The notes under the pieces were generated by a model. It did no database searches, had not been told where the DNA came from, and worked only from the letters and a program-made list of their open reading frames with translations. The translations under genes and the position numbers were made by a program. Positions 1 to 8,412 of a stretch of 64,000 bases of DNA are shown in pieces (position 1 is the first letter of the stretch; every line of letters begins with the position of its first letter). Source of the DNA: GAS188 sp963794475 (GTDB lineage: Bacteria; Pseudomonadota; Alphaproteobacteria; Rhizobiales; Beijerinckiaceae); contig CAWCDW010000002.1 in the NCBI GenBank assembly GCA_963794475.1, positions 986,806 to 1,050,805 on the forward strand, written 5' to 3'.

Positions 1-457
1 CTCCTTCGCGCCGGCGGATGGGCTATTACTCACGGCCGTGGCCGTTTGCGCCGTGGGTTATGTCATAGCAGGCGATTTATCGACCCGCATGCCCGGATGG
101 GAAGTCATCTCCTGGATGCTTGTCCTGATGGCGCCCCTCTCCTTGCCCGCGACGCTCTGGCTTTGGCCCGCCCCTTCCGCGATCATATCCACGTCGAGCT
201 GGCTGGGCTTTGCCTACATCACATTGCTCAGCCAATACTTCGGCTTTTTCGCGTGGAACGCGGGCCTTGCCCTCGGCGGGGTGGCTCGCGTCAGCCAGGT
301 TCAATTGCTGCAAACCTTCGTGACGCTCATCTTCGCGTCACTGATCAACGACGAGCCGCTGAACCCACTGGCCTTCGCGGTCGCCGGATGCGTCCTGCTG
401 TTCATCCTCGGCGCGAGGCAAGTGAAGTCGAAGGCCATGGCCGAGCTGAAGGCATGA
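1..457 (+). CDS. EamA/DMT-family transporter, C-terminal part
   Basis: The frame is open from base 2 to a stop at 455-457, so the gene begins outside the window and only about the last 150 residues are seen. The protein is very hydrophobic with about four to five membrane segments. It has the look of the second EamA repeat: a Trp/Phe-rich stretch (LLSQYFGFFAWNAGL), then a loop with VSQVQLLQTF and a last helix ending in a short basic tail. DMT proteins are inner-membrane exporters or permeases for metabolites such as amino acids; the substrate cannot be inferred. A GTG at 38 is an internal codon, not the likely start. Confidence 0.8.
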   Translation, partial: SFAPADGLLLTAVAVCAVGYVIAGDLSTRMPGWEVISWMLVLMAPLSLPATLWLWPAPSAIISTSSWLGFAYITLLSQYFGFFAWNAGLALGGVARVSQVQLLQTFVTLIFASLINDEPLNPLAFAVAGCVLLFILGARQVKSKAMAELKA

Positions 458-557
458 AAAGGGGAAGACCGCTCCGCGGATGGCAGACCCTACCTAAACA
501 CGCACCTCCGGTCGCGAAGGCGCGGCGGGAATTCGCCGCGGGCCTCGGCACGATTGC

Positions 558-2238
558 CTATTGCGCTGCTTCGCCGGGCGCTCTCTGTACTCCCTTGGCA
601 TTTTCCTCATCGATGAGAACCTTGGCGAGAAGCTTGCCGGCCGGGCTGCGCGGCAGCTCGGCGCGGATCTCGAGCGCGGTCGGCATCTCATGGCGGCCGA
701 TGCGGTCGCTCAGGAATTCGCGCAACGTCTCGAGGGTGAGCATGCGTGCTCCCTGTTTCAGCGTCACGAAAGCCTTGGCGGCCTGGCCCCGATAGGCGTC
801 GGGGACACCGATGACGATCACCTCCTTCACGTCGTCGTGCTCGTAGATCGCATTCTCTATCGCCACCGGATACACGTTGAAGCCCGATGAGATGATCATG
901 TTCTTCTTGCGGTCGACAATGCTGAATTGGCCCTTGTCGTCCAGCTTGCCGATGTCGCCGGTGAGGAAATAACCGTCGACGAAAGCCTCTTGCGTGGCTT
1001 GCGGCTTGTTCCAATAGCCTTTGAATACGTTGGGGCCGCGGATCGCGATCTCACCGACCTCATCGGGCCCGAGCTCCTTGCGCGGGTCGTCCAAGGCGAC
1101 GATGCGCAGATCGATCCCCGGGTAAGGAATGCCGATAAGTCCGGGGCTCGAGGGCGCGCTCATCACCATGCGCGTTCCGGCGGGCGCGGTCTCGGTCATG
1201 CCCCAGCCGCCGCCCATGCGCCGGCCCAACAGGCGTTCAAGCCGCTTCTCGACCTCGAACGGCATGGGCGCACCGCCCGATCCGCATTGCTTCAATGACG
1301 ACAAATCGCGTTTCTCGATGCCGGGGAGGTTGGCGAGCGCAATCCACATTGTCGGCACGCCGAGCATGACGCTCGCCCGCCTAGTCTCGATATCGGCGAC
1401 CACCGCTTCAGCGTCGAAGCGGGGATGCAGCAAGAGCTCGTTGCCGTCGCGCAGGCCGCGCAACAAGATCACCGTGAGCGCGTAGATGTGGAAAAGCGGC
1501 AGCACGCAGATGATCCGCTCTTCGCCTGGCACGAGGCCGTAAGGCTCGCTCCAGCTTCGGTACATGCTGACCGTCGCCGTGAAATTGGCATGAGTTCAGC
1601 ATGGCGCCCTTGGGCATTCCCGTTGTGCCGCCCGTATATTGCAAGACCGCCACGTCATCGGGCGATATCTTCGCAGGCTCGCGCGAAGAAGGCGTGCGCA
1701 GGATTTCCATGAGCGGCGAAACGCCCGGCCGCCAGGGCACCGCGACACCGGGCGATGGCCCCCAATACGCGTCATCGCCCACCCAAACGCGCTCGACGAG
1801 GCCTTCAGCGTGAAGCGACAGCGCGTTGGGCAAGAGGCTCGGAAAATTCGTGGTGACCAGCGTGCGGGCGCCCGAGTCTTTGATCTTATGGGCGAGCTCG
1901 CGCGGCGCATCGAGCGGACTCAGGTGGGCGATGCGAGCCCCAAGGCGCAACACCGCGAAAAAGACAATCGGGTGGAAAGGCGTGTTCGGCAGATAAAGCG
2001 CAACCGTCTCGCCTTTGCCGATGCCGGCCTCGGCAAAGCCCGCCGAGAGTTCCGCCACGAGCCTGCCGAGGGTGGCATAATCAAGCCGCGCCTCGCGATA
2101 GGAAAGGGCAGGCCGAGCCGGCCCTTCGGCGACCGCGAGGTCGAGAAGCGCGGGCAAGGTGCCGATCTCGATCGGAGCATCCCAGCGCGCCGCCTGCGGA
2201 AAGGCATCGACCCAGGGGCGATAAGGCGTGGCGCTCAT
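558..2238 (-). CDS. Acyl-CoA synthetase (AMP-binding), interrupted by a frameshift
   Basis: ANL-superfamily ligase that activates a carboxylate, probably a fatty acid, to acyl-AMP and then acyl-CoA. The N-terminal half (start ATG 2238, preceded by GGAGGAAGG) runs to the P-loop TGGTTGMPKGAML. It then leaves frame, and the rest continues in another frame from about 1590 down to 558. The second part has the GMTET motif, the YFLTGD motif, the DRKKN hinge and the C-terminal catalytic Lys region RSPAGK. One extra T in the plus strand at 1595-1596 (AGTTCA) explains the break: removing it restores THANFTATVSMY, as expected for the family. The span is 3n+1, and the restored protein would be 559 residues, a normal length. 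Either a recent pseudogene or a sequencing error; the rest of the gene is intact, which favours error. Confidence 0.88.
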
Positions 2239-2504
2239 CCTTCCTCCGGCCTGGATTTTTCTGAGATCGGCGAGCCCATGGAATTCTTCGTTCCCTCCTC
2301 GCAAGTTCGCGCTTTCGTGGCTCCGGCAAGCTAGCCGACGGCGTAAAAGGGCGCCAGCGCGCCGCTTGTTTCGACTGGAGCTTGCCTTTCACGAGATCGC
2401 GACTTTGGCCCAAGGCAGTGGAGCGAGACCGATTGGCCGCGCTTCGCGCTTTCGGCGAGATAAGACCCCGTGCTAAGGCGTGCCTCGCAACCGCAGGAGA
2501 CCCC

Positions 2505-3272
2505 ATGCCCGCAGCATTTCACACATTCTTGTGCCACACCGACAATATCGGGGTGTTGATTCATGACGAGGCGACAGGCCAGGTCGCGAGTGTCGACGTG
2601 CCGGACGCCGAAGCCGTCGAGCGCGCCTTGCGCGAGAAAAACTGGCGGCTCACTCATATTATCGTCACGCACCGCCATTCGGATCACATCGAGGGCATTC
2701 CCGCCTTGAAGGCCAAGACCGGCGCGCGGGTCATCGCCCCGAAGAAGGCGGCAGCCCAAGTGCCGCAAGCCGACGAACTCGTGGCGGAAGGGGACAAGGT
2801 CAAGATCGGCGAGCTCACCGCCTCGGTGCTCGACACGCCGGGCCATTGCGCCGATCACATCTCGTTCTGGTTTCCGCAAGAGAAGGCGTTGTTCGCCGGC
2901 GACACCATCTTCACGCTCGGCTGCGGACGGGTGAGCGAGGCGACCCCTTCGGTGCTCTGGTCCTCCTTGCAGCGCATCGCGGCCTTGCCGAACGAGACGC
3001 GCATCTGGTCTGGCCATGAATACACGCTGTCGAACGCGAAATTCGCGATCTCGGTCGATGGCACCAACGAGGCGCTGAAAACCCGATATGCCGCGATCGA
3101 GAAGCTGCGGGCCGCCGACAAGCTCACCGTGCCGACGACGCTCGCCGAGGAGAAAGCGACGAACCCCTTCCTGCGCGCCGGCGATCCGAAGGTGCAAAAA
3201 GCGGTGGGCATGGCGGGCGCCGATGCGAGCGCGGTCTTTGCCGAATTGCGCGAGCGCAAGAACAGGTTTTGA
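2505..3272 (+). CDS. gloB: Hydroxyacylglutathione hydrolase (glyoxalase II)
   Basis: A 255-residue metallo-beta-lactamase-fold hydrolase that splits S-D-lactoylglutathione to D-lactate and glutathione, the second step of methylglyoxal detoxification in the cytosol. It shows the metal motif THRHSDH near residues 55-61, the second ligand region DTPGHCADH, the bridging aspartate in FAGDTIF, and a last ligand in WSGHEYT. The C-terminal HAGH-type region has the KATNPFLR block typical of true GloB. The start at 2505 was chosen because CAGGAGA precedes it and the conserved N-terminus begins there; an open frame upstream to 2382 has no homology. The neighbour downstream starts 22 bases after its stop. 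Confidence 0.92.
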   Translation: MPAAFHTFLCHTDNIGVLIHDEATGQVASVDVPDAEAVERALREKNWRLTHIIVTHRHSDHIEGIPALKAKTGARVIAPKKAAAQVPQADELVAEGDKVKIGELTASVLDTPGHCADHISFWFPQEKALFAGDTIFTLGCGRVSEATPSVLWSSLQRIAALPNETRIWSGHEYTLSNAKFAISVDGTNEALKTRYAAIEKLRAADKLTVPTTLAEEKATNPFLRAGDPKVQKAVGMAGADASAVFAELRERKNRF

Positions 3273-3294
3273 TCTTCGCGCTTCGGCGGTCGCC

Positions 3295-3735
3295 ATGCCG
3301 TCCCTCTCCGCGGATGAGGTGATCCGGGAGCTTGGGCTTTCGCTGCATCCGGAAGGCGGCTGGTATCGCGAGAGCTTTCGCGACGAGGCCACGTCGAGCG
3401 ATGGCCGGGCGAGATCGACGGCGATCTATTTTCTGCTCAGGGCGGGCGAAACCTCGCATTGGCATCGCATCGACGCTGCCGAGATCTGGCTTTGGCATGC
3501 CGGCGGACCGCTCTCCTTATCGATCTCGATCGATGGCGGGCAAAGCCATTCCCATCGCCTCGGCGCCGATCTCGCCTCGGGCGAACGTCCGCAAGCCGTC
3601 GTGCCCGCGCACGCCTGGCAGAGCGCGAAAACTCTTGGTGATTGGACGCTCGTTTCCTGCGTCGTCGCTCCGGGGTTTGAATTTTCCGCTTTCGAGATGG
3701 CGGCGCCCGATTGGCGCCCCACGCGCGGCCGTTGA
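3295..3735 (+). CDS. Cupin domain protein, DUF985 family
   Basis: A 146-residue protein of the cupin_5/DUF985 family. The family block is clear: LHPEGGWYRE near the start, STAIYFLL, the cupin 1 His pair in SHWHRIDAAEIW, and the late segment VPAHAWQSA followed by LVSCVVAPGFEF. These proteins form a small beta barrel and are thought to bind a metal and possibly a sugar-like ligand, but no reaction is firmly assigned. The ATG at 3295 lies 22 bases after gloB, so the two are probably co-transcribed. The open frame reaches further up, but that part overlaps gloB in another frame and is not coding. Confidence 0.85.
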   Translation: MPSLSADEVIRELGLSLHPEGGWYRESFRDEATSSDGRARSTAIYFLLRAGETSHWHRIDAAEIWLWHAGGPLSLSISIDGGQSHSHRLGADLASGERPQAVVPAHAWQSAKTLGDWTLVSCVVAPGFEFSAFEMAAPDWRPTRGR

Positions 3736-3777
3736 GGAAGGCGGAGCTCCGGCGAAACACGCACTCGTTTCGCCCGA

Positions 3778-4234
3778 TCATTCCCGCGAAGTCACTCGTG
3801 CGTTGCTGAGGCGGTGCCAAGCCAGGAATGCACCGAGCACCTGATTGAAAAATCGCGGGGGTAAAAAGCCATAGGCGTAGCGATCTGATCGGCCGATCTT
3901 GCGAAGGTCATATCCAGGCCAGAGAAACTCGCTGCCTTCGCCCGCGATGATCCAAAAACGCCCATCATCAAGCCGAAGGTGGCGCCTGACCTAGGCAGGA
4001 ATTTCAATTCCGCCGGCGGTGTCCGCCGGTGCATTATGCGTAACCGGCAAAACGGTTACAATGGGCGTGGCCTCGCCCGCGCTCAATGGCGAGCACGATC
4101 ACGCTTGGGCGTTTCTTACGCGCGATGAAATACCCCGCGATCGAACCATGGCTCGACACGGCCACGGCCTCCCGCTGCGCGAGCATCCGATATCCGCCGA
4201 AATTGCGGGTAAACTCGGAAGCCGGGATCCTCAT
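3778..4234 (-). pseudogene. Decayed Phd/YefM antitoxin fused to a remnant of its toxin
   Basis: The first ~38 residues from ATG 4234 look like a Phd/YefM antitoxin N-terminus (IPASEFTRNFGGYRMLAQRE, then VAVSSHG and GYF). The frame then passes straight into what looks like the middle of a partner toxin (RPSVIVLAIERG). It shifts by one base near 4085 to continue as EATPIVTVLPVTHNAPAD, meets a TAG near 3991, and continues after it as RHLRLDDGRFWIIAGEG, PGYDLRKIGRSDRYAYGFLPP and on to a TGA at 3778-3780. So the antitoxin C-terminus and toxin N-terminus are missing, one frameshift is present (457 bases is 3n+1) and one in-frame stop. The toxin part resembles small plasmid-maintenance toxins of alphaproteobacteria as I recall them; that identification is an inference. 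Confidence 0.6.
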
Positions 4235-4293
4235 TCCTGTTTCGCTTGCCCGCGCCCGATGAGGCGACGCGAATACCTCGCTTTCCGTTGCCC

Positions 4294-4327
4294 TTGACTT
4301 ACCGTAAGTTCATTCTTACCGTAAGTC
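4294..4327 (+). promoter_or_regulatory. Promoter with two palindromic operators for the ArsR gene
   Basis: Two copies of a 13-base inverted repeat (ACTTAC-C-GTAAGT) lie at 4297-4309 (perfect) and 4314-4326 (first base T). The second ends one base before the ATG at 4328. A TTGACT at 4294-4299 could be a -35 box overlapping the first copy, which puts the -10 region inside the second copy and the transcript start at or near the ATG. No Shine-Dalgarno sequence precedes the ATG, so the message may be leaderless. The layout suggests autorepression by the ArsR protein. Confidence 0.6.
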
Positions 4328-4657
4328 ATGACTAACACAAACGCCGCACTTGGCGCTCTCGCCAACCCGACGCGCAGAGGCGTGTTCGAGCGCCTGGCTT
4401 CCGGCCCCGCCTCGGTTGGCGAAATCGCTTCAAAGCTGCCGGTGAGCAGGCCCGCCGTCTCGCAACACCTCAAGGTGCTGAAAGGGGCAGGACTCGTGCT
4501 CGATCGGGCGGAGGGCACAAGGCGCGTCTATCAGATCGATCCCGCGGGGCTCGGCGCCATCCGCGCCTGGCTCGATCAATTCTGGGCCGTGGCGCTCGAT
4601 GCCTTCAAGGCCGAGGTCGAGAGTGACGAGGGCCGCGATCGGGGAAAAGGCGAATGA
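4328..4657 (+). CDS. ArsR-family transcriptional regulator
   Basis: A 109-residue winged-helix repressor. The N-terminal segment ALANPTRRGVFERLASGPASV and the recognition helix region SRPAVSQHLKVLKGAGLV (about residues 38-55) are typical, followed by the wing (RAEGTRRVYQID). It lacks the CxC metal motif of arsenic sensors and ends in a helix (RAWLDQFW). This fits the subclass that is encoded next to SRPBCC/AHSA1 proteins and is not known to sense metal. The stop overlaps the next ATG (ATGA), so the two are translationally coupled. Two palindromes directly upstream are the likely self-operators. Confidence 0.88.
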   Translation: MTNTNAALGALANPTRRGVFERLASGPASVGEIASKLPVSRPAVSQHLKVLKGAGLVLDRAEGTRRVYQIDPAGLGAIRAWLDQFWAVALDAFKAEVESDEGRDRGKGE

Positions 4658-5163
4658 AAACGATCAAGCCCGCCGCCGTGCGCCGGAGCCTCGAGGTGAA
4701 GGCGAGCATCGAGCGTGCCTTCGAGGTGTTCACGGCGGGTTTCGGAAGCTGGTGGCCGCATTCGCACACGATCAGCAAGGGCAAGCTGAAGACAGCCGTG
4801 ATCGAGCCGCGCGTCGGCGGGCGCTGGTATGGAGAGGACGAGGACGGGACGAAAACCGATTGGGGCCACGTGCTTGCTTTCGAGCGGCCGAGCCGTCTCG
4901 TGCTCGTCTGGCAAATCAACTCGGATTGGCGCTTCGATCCCCAGGTCGCGAGCGAGGTGGAATTGCGCTTCACGGCGCTCGCCGCGAACGTCACCCGCGT
5001 CGAGCTCGAGCATCGCCATCTCGAGCGGCTTGGGCCGAAGTTCGAGGACATGCAGGCGGCCTTCGAATTGTCGAACGGCTGGGGCGCGATCATGGGCCTC
5101 TTCGCTGCGGCGGCGGAAGCCGACGAGGCCGCAAGATCGCCGCGGCGTAATCGCGGCCTGTGA
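4654..5163 (+). CDS. SRPBCC (AHSA1-like) domain protein
   Basis: A 169-residue START-like protein with the usual AHSA1 pattern: VKASIERAFEVFT at the N-terminus, the WWPHSHT loop, VGGRWYGEDEDG and WGHVLAFERPSRLVLVWQI in the middle, and a long C-terminal helix with GWGAIMGLF. Such proteins have a hydrophobic cavity and bind small lipophilic ligands; no enzyme activity is assigned. The pairing with an overlapping ArsR gene is common in proteobacteria, and the pair probably responds to one ligand, which is unknown. The last ~15 residues are Arg-rich and look poorly conserved. Confidence 0.85.
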   Translation: MKTIKPAAVRRSLEVKASIERAFEVFTAGFGSWWPHSHTISKGKLKTAVIEPRVGGRWYGEDEDGTKTDWGHVLAFERPSRLVLVWQINSDWRFDPQVASEVELRFTALAANVTRVELEHRHLERLGPKFEDMQAAFELSNGWGAIMGLFAAAAEADEAARSPRRNRGL

Positions 5164-5231
5164 CCCCAATGAGGTGAGTTGCGAGCGCGAGGGCGAAATC
5201 GGGCCCCTCAAAATGGAAGGAGAGAAGCATC

Positions 5232-5873
5232 ATGGCTGAATTCACCGTCTACGGCGTTCCCGGCAGCCCTTATCTTCGCGCAGCCCTTCTGGGCTTCGAG
5301 GAGAAAGAGATCGCTTATCGCCTGGTCCCTATGGGGTTTGGCGAATCCAAGGCGCCCGAGCATCTCGCCCGCCATCCCTTCGGACGCATTCCGGTCGTGG
5401 AGCATGGCGATTTCCGCCTTTACGAAACTCAGGCGATCCTTCGCTATCTCGACGATCTTGACCCGACGCCGCCCTTCCAACCGAGGGGCGCCCGGGCGAA
5501 GGCGCGCATGAACCAGCTCGTCGGCATCACGGATTGGTATTTCTTTCCAAAAGTGACCGCCACGATCAGCTTCCAGCGCTTCGTCGTCCCGATGCGAGGC
5601 GGCACGCCCGATGAGGCGGTGATCGCGGCCGCGAGGCCCGACGCCGTCACCTGCGTGAAAGCGATCGAAGCGCTTATGGGCGATGTCTACCTTACGGGCG
5701 AGGAGATCTCGGTCGCCGATCTCATGCTCATCCCCCATGCGCATTATTTCGCGCTCGCGCCCGAAGGGAAGGAGATCCTCCGCGACGGCAAGCTTCAGCG
5801 TTGGGTCGAGCGCATGCGGGGGCGCCCAAGCCTCGAGCGCACGGAGCTCGAAAGGCTAAAGGCAGCGGCTTGA
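5232..5873 (+). CDS. Glutathione S-transferase family protein
   Basis: A 213-residue cytosolic GST. The thioredoxin-like N-terminal domain (residues 1-80) has the GSPYLRA turn with the likely catalytic Ser near residue 12, the cis-Pro segment GRIPVVEHGD and the glutathione-contacting YETQAILRYL. The all-helical C-terminal domain contains the SVADLMLIPHAH N-capping box motif (S-x-A-D). GGAAGGAGAG lies before the ATG at 5232. The substrate is unknown. It is 68 bases after the SRPBCC gene on the same strand and could be in its operon. Confidence 0.9.
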   Translation: MAEFTVYGVPGSPYLRAALLGFEEKEIAYRLVPMGFGESKAPEHLARHPFGRIPVVEHGDFRLYETQAILRYLDDLDPTPPFQPRGARAKARMNQLVGITDWYFFPKVTATISFQRFVVPMRGGTPDEAVIAAARPDAVTCVKAIEALMGDVYLTGEEISVADLMLIPHAHYFALAPEGKEILRDGKLQRWVERMRGRPSLERTELERLKAAA

Positions 5874-5910
5874 TCTGCCGGTCGCGATCGACGTTTGCGC
5901 GTCAATTCAC

Positions 5911-6930
5911 TTAGAGCTCGGAGAACTCGACCTCGATCGCCTCGGACCAGGTGACGCGGCCTTGGAACCACACTTTGATTTCATGAGCCGCGAAGGCCTC
6001 GGCCATCAGCCGATGCGGATTGCCCGAGGCCATCGCAATCGCCTCCTCGAAGCTCGCGAAACCCCAGCTCACGAGGTTACGGACCGCAGCGTCGAGCGTC
6101 AGGGAAGAGCCCGCAAGCAGCGTTTGACCGGGCAGATGCACCTTGCCGTCGGCGTCCAGCTCAACCATGAAACCCGCGAAAGGATGCGAGCCCACGGATT
6201 CGGCGGCGGCGGCCGAGACGGCGTCGGTGACGAGGATCGAGCGCTCCTTGCCTTTCGCCCGCAGCAGGACTTTCAAGGCTTGCGGGGGAATGTGGATGCC
6301 GTCGGCGATGAAATCGGCAAAAAGCCGATCCTCGGCGAGCTGGGCGAAGATGGTGTTGTCGAGCTTGTGCACCGATTGCGGCACGCCATTGCCGAGATGC
6401 GTCGAGAGGGAAAGGCCAGCCTTCACCGCCTCAGCAATCACCTCTCCCTTCGCGGCGCTGTGGCCCATCGCAACGACCTTGCCACGCGCCTTTGCCCAGC
6501 GGATGAGCTCGAGCGCGCCTTCGACCTCGGGCGCGAGCGTGATGAGAAGGATCGGCCGCCCGAGCCCCGCTTCCAACCGCTCGACAAGAGCCGGGTCGGC
6601 GGCCGTCATCGCCTGATGCGGGTGACAGCCGCGGTAACCGTCGGCGGGGTTCAGGAACGGCCCTTCGAGATGATACCCCGGGCACATGATGGGGCCGAGG
6701 CGCCCCGTCATGACGGCGCGGTCAAGCGCCTTGAAGCGTCCCTCGAGCGTGTCGGGAAGCGCGGTGATCAAGGTTGGAAGGCAAAGCGCGACGCCGGTTG
6801 AGCGCATACGGTTCAACGCAAAATCCAGCATTTCGGGCGTGATCGCCTCATCGTTGAAGTCGATCCCGGCAAAGCCGTTGACCTGGAGGTCGAAGAGTCC
6901 GGGAGTCACACGGTAAGCGCTCTTCCTCAC
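5911..6930 (-). CDS. nagA: N-acetylglucosamine-6-phosphate deacetylase, short N-terminus
   Basis: Amidohydrolase-fold enzyme that removes acetate from GlcNAc-6-phosphate. The 339-residue protein has the metal and substrate motifs: VTPGLFDLQVNG near the start, the YHLEGPFL Glu, GHSAAKG with the metal His, THLGNG, and the catalytic Asp in ILVTDAVSAAA. It starts almost at the VTPG motif, so about 40-45 residues of the small beta-sandwich domain found in the E. coli enzyme (382 aa) are lacking at the N-terminus. The start overlaps the nagB stop by a few bases, so the gene cannot begin much earlier without a long overlap. Coupled with nagB, it would feed GlcNAc carbon and nitrogen into glycolysis. 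Confidence 0.87.
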   Translation of the reverse strand: MRKSAYRVTPGLFDLQVNGFAGIDFNDEAITPEMLDFALNRMRSTGVALCLPTLITALPDTLEGRFKALDRAVMTGRLGPIMCPGYHLEGPFLNPADGYRGCHPHQAMTAADPALVERLEAGLGRPILLITLAPEVEGALELIRWAKARGKVVAMGHSAAKGEVIAEAVKAGLSLSTHLGNGVPQSVHKLDNTIFAQLAEDRLFADFIADGIHIPPQALKVLLRAKGKERSILVTDAVSAAAAESVGSHPFAGFMVELDADGKVHLPGQTLLAGSSLTLDAAVRNLVSWGFASFEEAIAMASGNPHRLMAEAFAAHEIKVWFQGRVTWSEAIEVEFSEL

Positions 6931-7679
6931 GCGCTTTTACTCGCGGTAAGCAGCGAGGCCGCGGGGGGATCGAGGAAGAGGGTGCAGGAGGCGTGGCGCT
7001 GAAGGATCGAGGCCGGAAATTGCGGCGACACCTCCCCTTCCACCGCCGCCTTCACGGCCTTGGCCTTGCGCAGATCGGGCACGCTGACGATCAGCGTGCG
7101 AGATTTCATCATCTGCCGCACGCTCATCGAGATGGCACGCCGCGGCACATCCGCAAGGCTCGGGAACCATCCCTCGCCAAGCTGCTGGCGCCGGCACGCC
7201 TCGTCGAGCTCGACCAGGATGTAAGGATCTTCGGCACAAAAATCCGCGGGCGGATCGTTGAAGGCAAGGTGACAATTCTCGCCGATGCCGGCGAAGCACA
7301 CATCGACATCGAGGCCGCCGAGAGCGGCGTTCAGTCGCTTGACCTCGCCGTCGAGGTCCCGCGCGTCTCCGTCGACCGGCACGAAGGCCCCAAGCGTCGG
7401 CAGGCGGGCAACGAAGCGCTCCTTGAGATAGCGCCGAAAGCTCGCCGGATGGCTTTCGGGAATTTCCACATATTCGTCGAGATGGAAGGCGGTCACTTTC
7501 GACCAGTCGATGCCTTCGGCCTTGACGAGGTGATCCAGCATGTCGAGCTGGCTCATGCCGGTCGCGACGACGATGGTGGACGCGCCTCGGCGCGCGATCG
7601 CATCGCGAATGATACCAGCGCCGGCGGCCGCGGCGGCGGCGCCCAACGCCTCCTTGCCGGCCTCGATCTCGAGCTTCAC
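6927..7679 (-). CDS. nagB: Glucosamine-6-phosphate deaminase
   Basis: A 250-residue enzyme converting glucosamine-6-phosphate to fructose-6-phosphate and ammonia. Family motifs seen are VATGMSQLDMLDHL (phosphate-binding loop), TAFHLDEYVEIPESHPASFRRYL with the catalytic Asp, and FAGIGENCHLAFNDP. The start was set at the GTG at 7679, with AGGAG eight bases before it; the open frame continues upstream into the SDR gene region without homology. It lies directly before nagA with overlapping ends. No GlcNAc transporter or kinase is adjacent, so the substrate probably comes from cell-wall recycling or from transport genes elsewhere. Confidence 0.9.
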   Translation of the reverse strand: MKLEIEAGKEALGAAAAAAGAGIIRDAIARRGASTIVVATGMSQLDMLDHLVKAEGIDWSKVTAFHLDEYVEIPESHPASFRRYLKERFVARLPTLGAFVPVDGDARDLDGEVKRLNAALGGLDVDVCFAGIGENCHLAFNDPPADFCAEDPYILVELDEACRRQQLGEGWFPSLADVPRRAISMSVRQMMKSRTLIVSVPDLRKAKAVKAAVEGEVSPQFPASILQRHASCTLFLDPPAASLLTASKSA

Positions 7680-7725
7680 CTCTATGGCTCCTCTCGGCTT
7701 GGTGAACGGATGGATTCGACGAGCA

Positions 7726-8412
7726 TCAGAAGGTCTCGACCCAGGGCCTGATCTCGATCTCCCAGGTCCATGCGTCACGCGGCTGGCGGATGAGGTGGAG
7801 ATAGCTCTTCGCGATCGAATCCGGATCAAGCGTGGCGTCGCGTCCGTCGGGATCGGGCCGGCGCGCCGACCGAATGCCCCCGTCGATGACGACATGGCCG
7901 ACGTGAACGCCTTGCGGATGCAGCTCGCGCGCCATGGATTGCGCGAGGCCCCGCAGCGCGAACTTTCCCATGGCGAAGGGCGCGGAGCGCGCATATCCCT
8001 TCACGCCAGCGGAAGCGCCGGTGAAGACAATCGTGCCCTTGCCGCGCGGCAACATGGCACGCGCCGCCTGCTGACCGGCAAGAAACGCACCGAACGCCGT
8101 GATCTCGAGAGAGCGGCGAACCTCCGCCGGGTCGAGCTCGATCAAAGACCCGCGAATGCGATAGGACGGGTTATAGATCATCACCTCGAGCGGGCCGATC
8201 GCCTGGAAGAGCGCCGCGATCTCTCTCGGATCGGATGCATCGCAGCGGTGTGCGTCGGCCTTGGTCTCCTTGACGAGGTCGGCGAGCTTGCCGGTCTCGC
8301 GCGCGGCAAGCACGAGCCTGTAGCCTTCGCGCGCCAAGAGCCGCGCCAGCGATGCGGAAAGCCCGTCACCCACGCCGATGATGAGCGCGGTGCCTGAAAA
8401 TCGATCGTTCAT
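7726..8412 (-). CDS. SDR-family oxidoreductase with Phe in place of the catalytic Tyr
   Basis: A 228-residue Rossmann protein. The nucleotide loop is GVGDGLSASLARLLA (near residues 12-26), there is a DA dinucleotide after RC (RCDASDP), and a Ser-containing strand FTGASAGVKG. Where classical SDRs have YxxxK this protein reads FAMGK, so the general acid Tyr is replaced by Phe. The following ALRGLAQSMARELHPQGV helix is typical. The start at ATG 8412 has GAGGAC upstream. It lies 46 bases before nagB on the same strand and may be co-transcribed with nagBA. It may be a divergent or non-redox SDR; the substrate is unknown. Confidence 0.83.
   Translation of the reverse strand: MNDRFSGTALIIGVGDGLSASLARLLAREGYRLVLAARETGKLADLVKETKADAHRCDASDPREIAALFQAIGPLEVMIYNPSYRIRGSLIELDPAEVRRSLEITAFGAFLAGQQAARAMLPRGKGTIVFTGASAGVKGYARSAPFAMGKFALRGLAQSMARELHPQGVHVGHVVIDGGIRSARRPDPDGRDATLDPDSIAKSYLHLIRQPRDAWTWEIEIRPWVETF

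Noticed and set aside
1590..1600. Programmed frameshifting in the acyl-CoA ligase, ABC ATPase, nuoL and nuoG
   Set aside because: No shared slippery motif or downstream structure is evident, and the breaks are at different places in unrelated genes. Indel error or mutation is simpler.
4328..5163. ArsR gene as regulator of the arsenosugar-type transferases
   Set aside because: It lacks metal-binding Cys, is 34 kb from those genes and is coupled to an SRPBCC gene instead.
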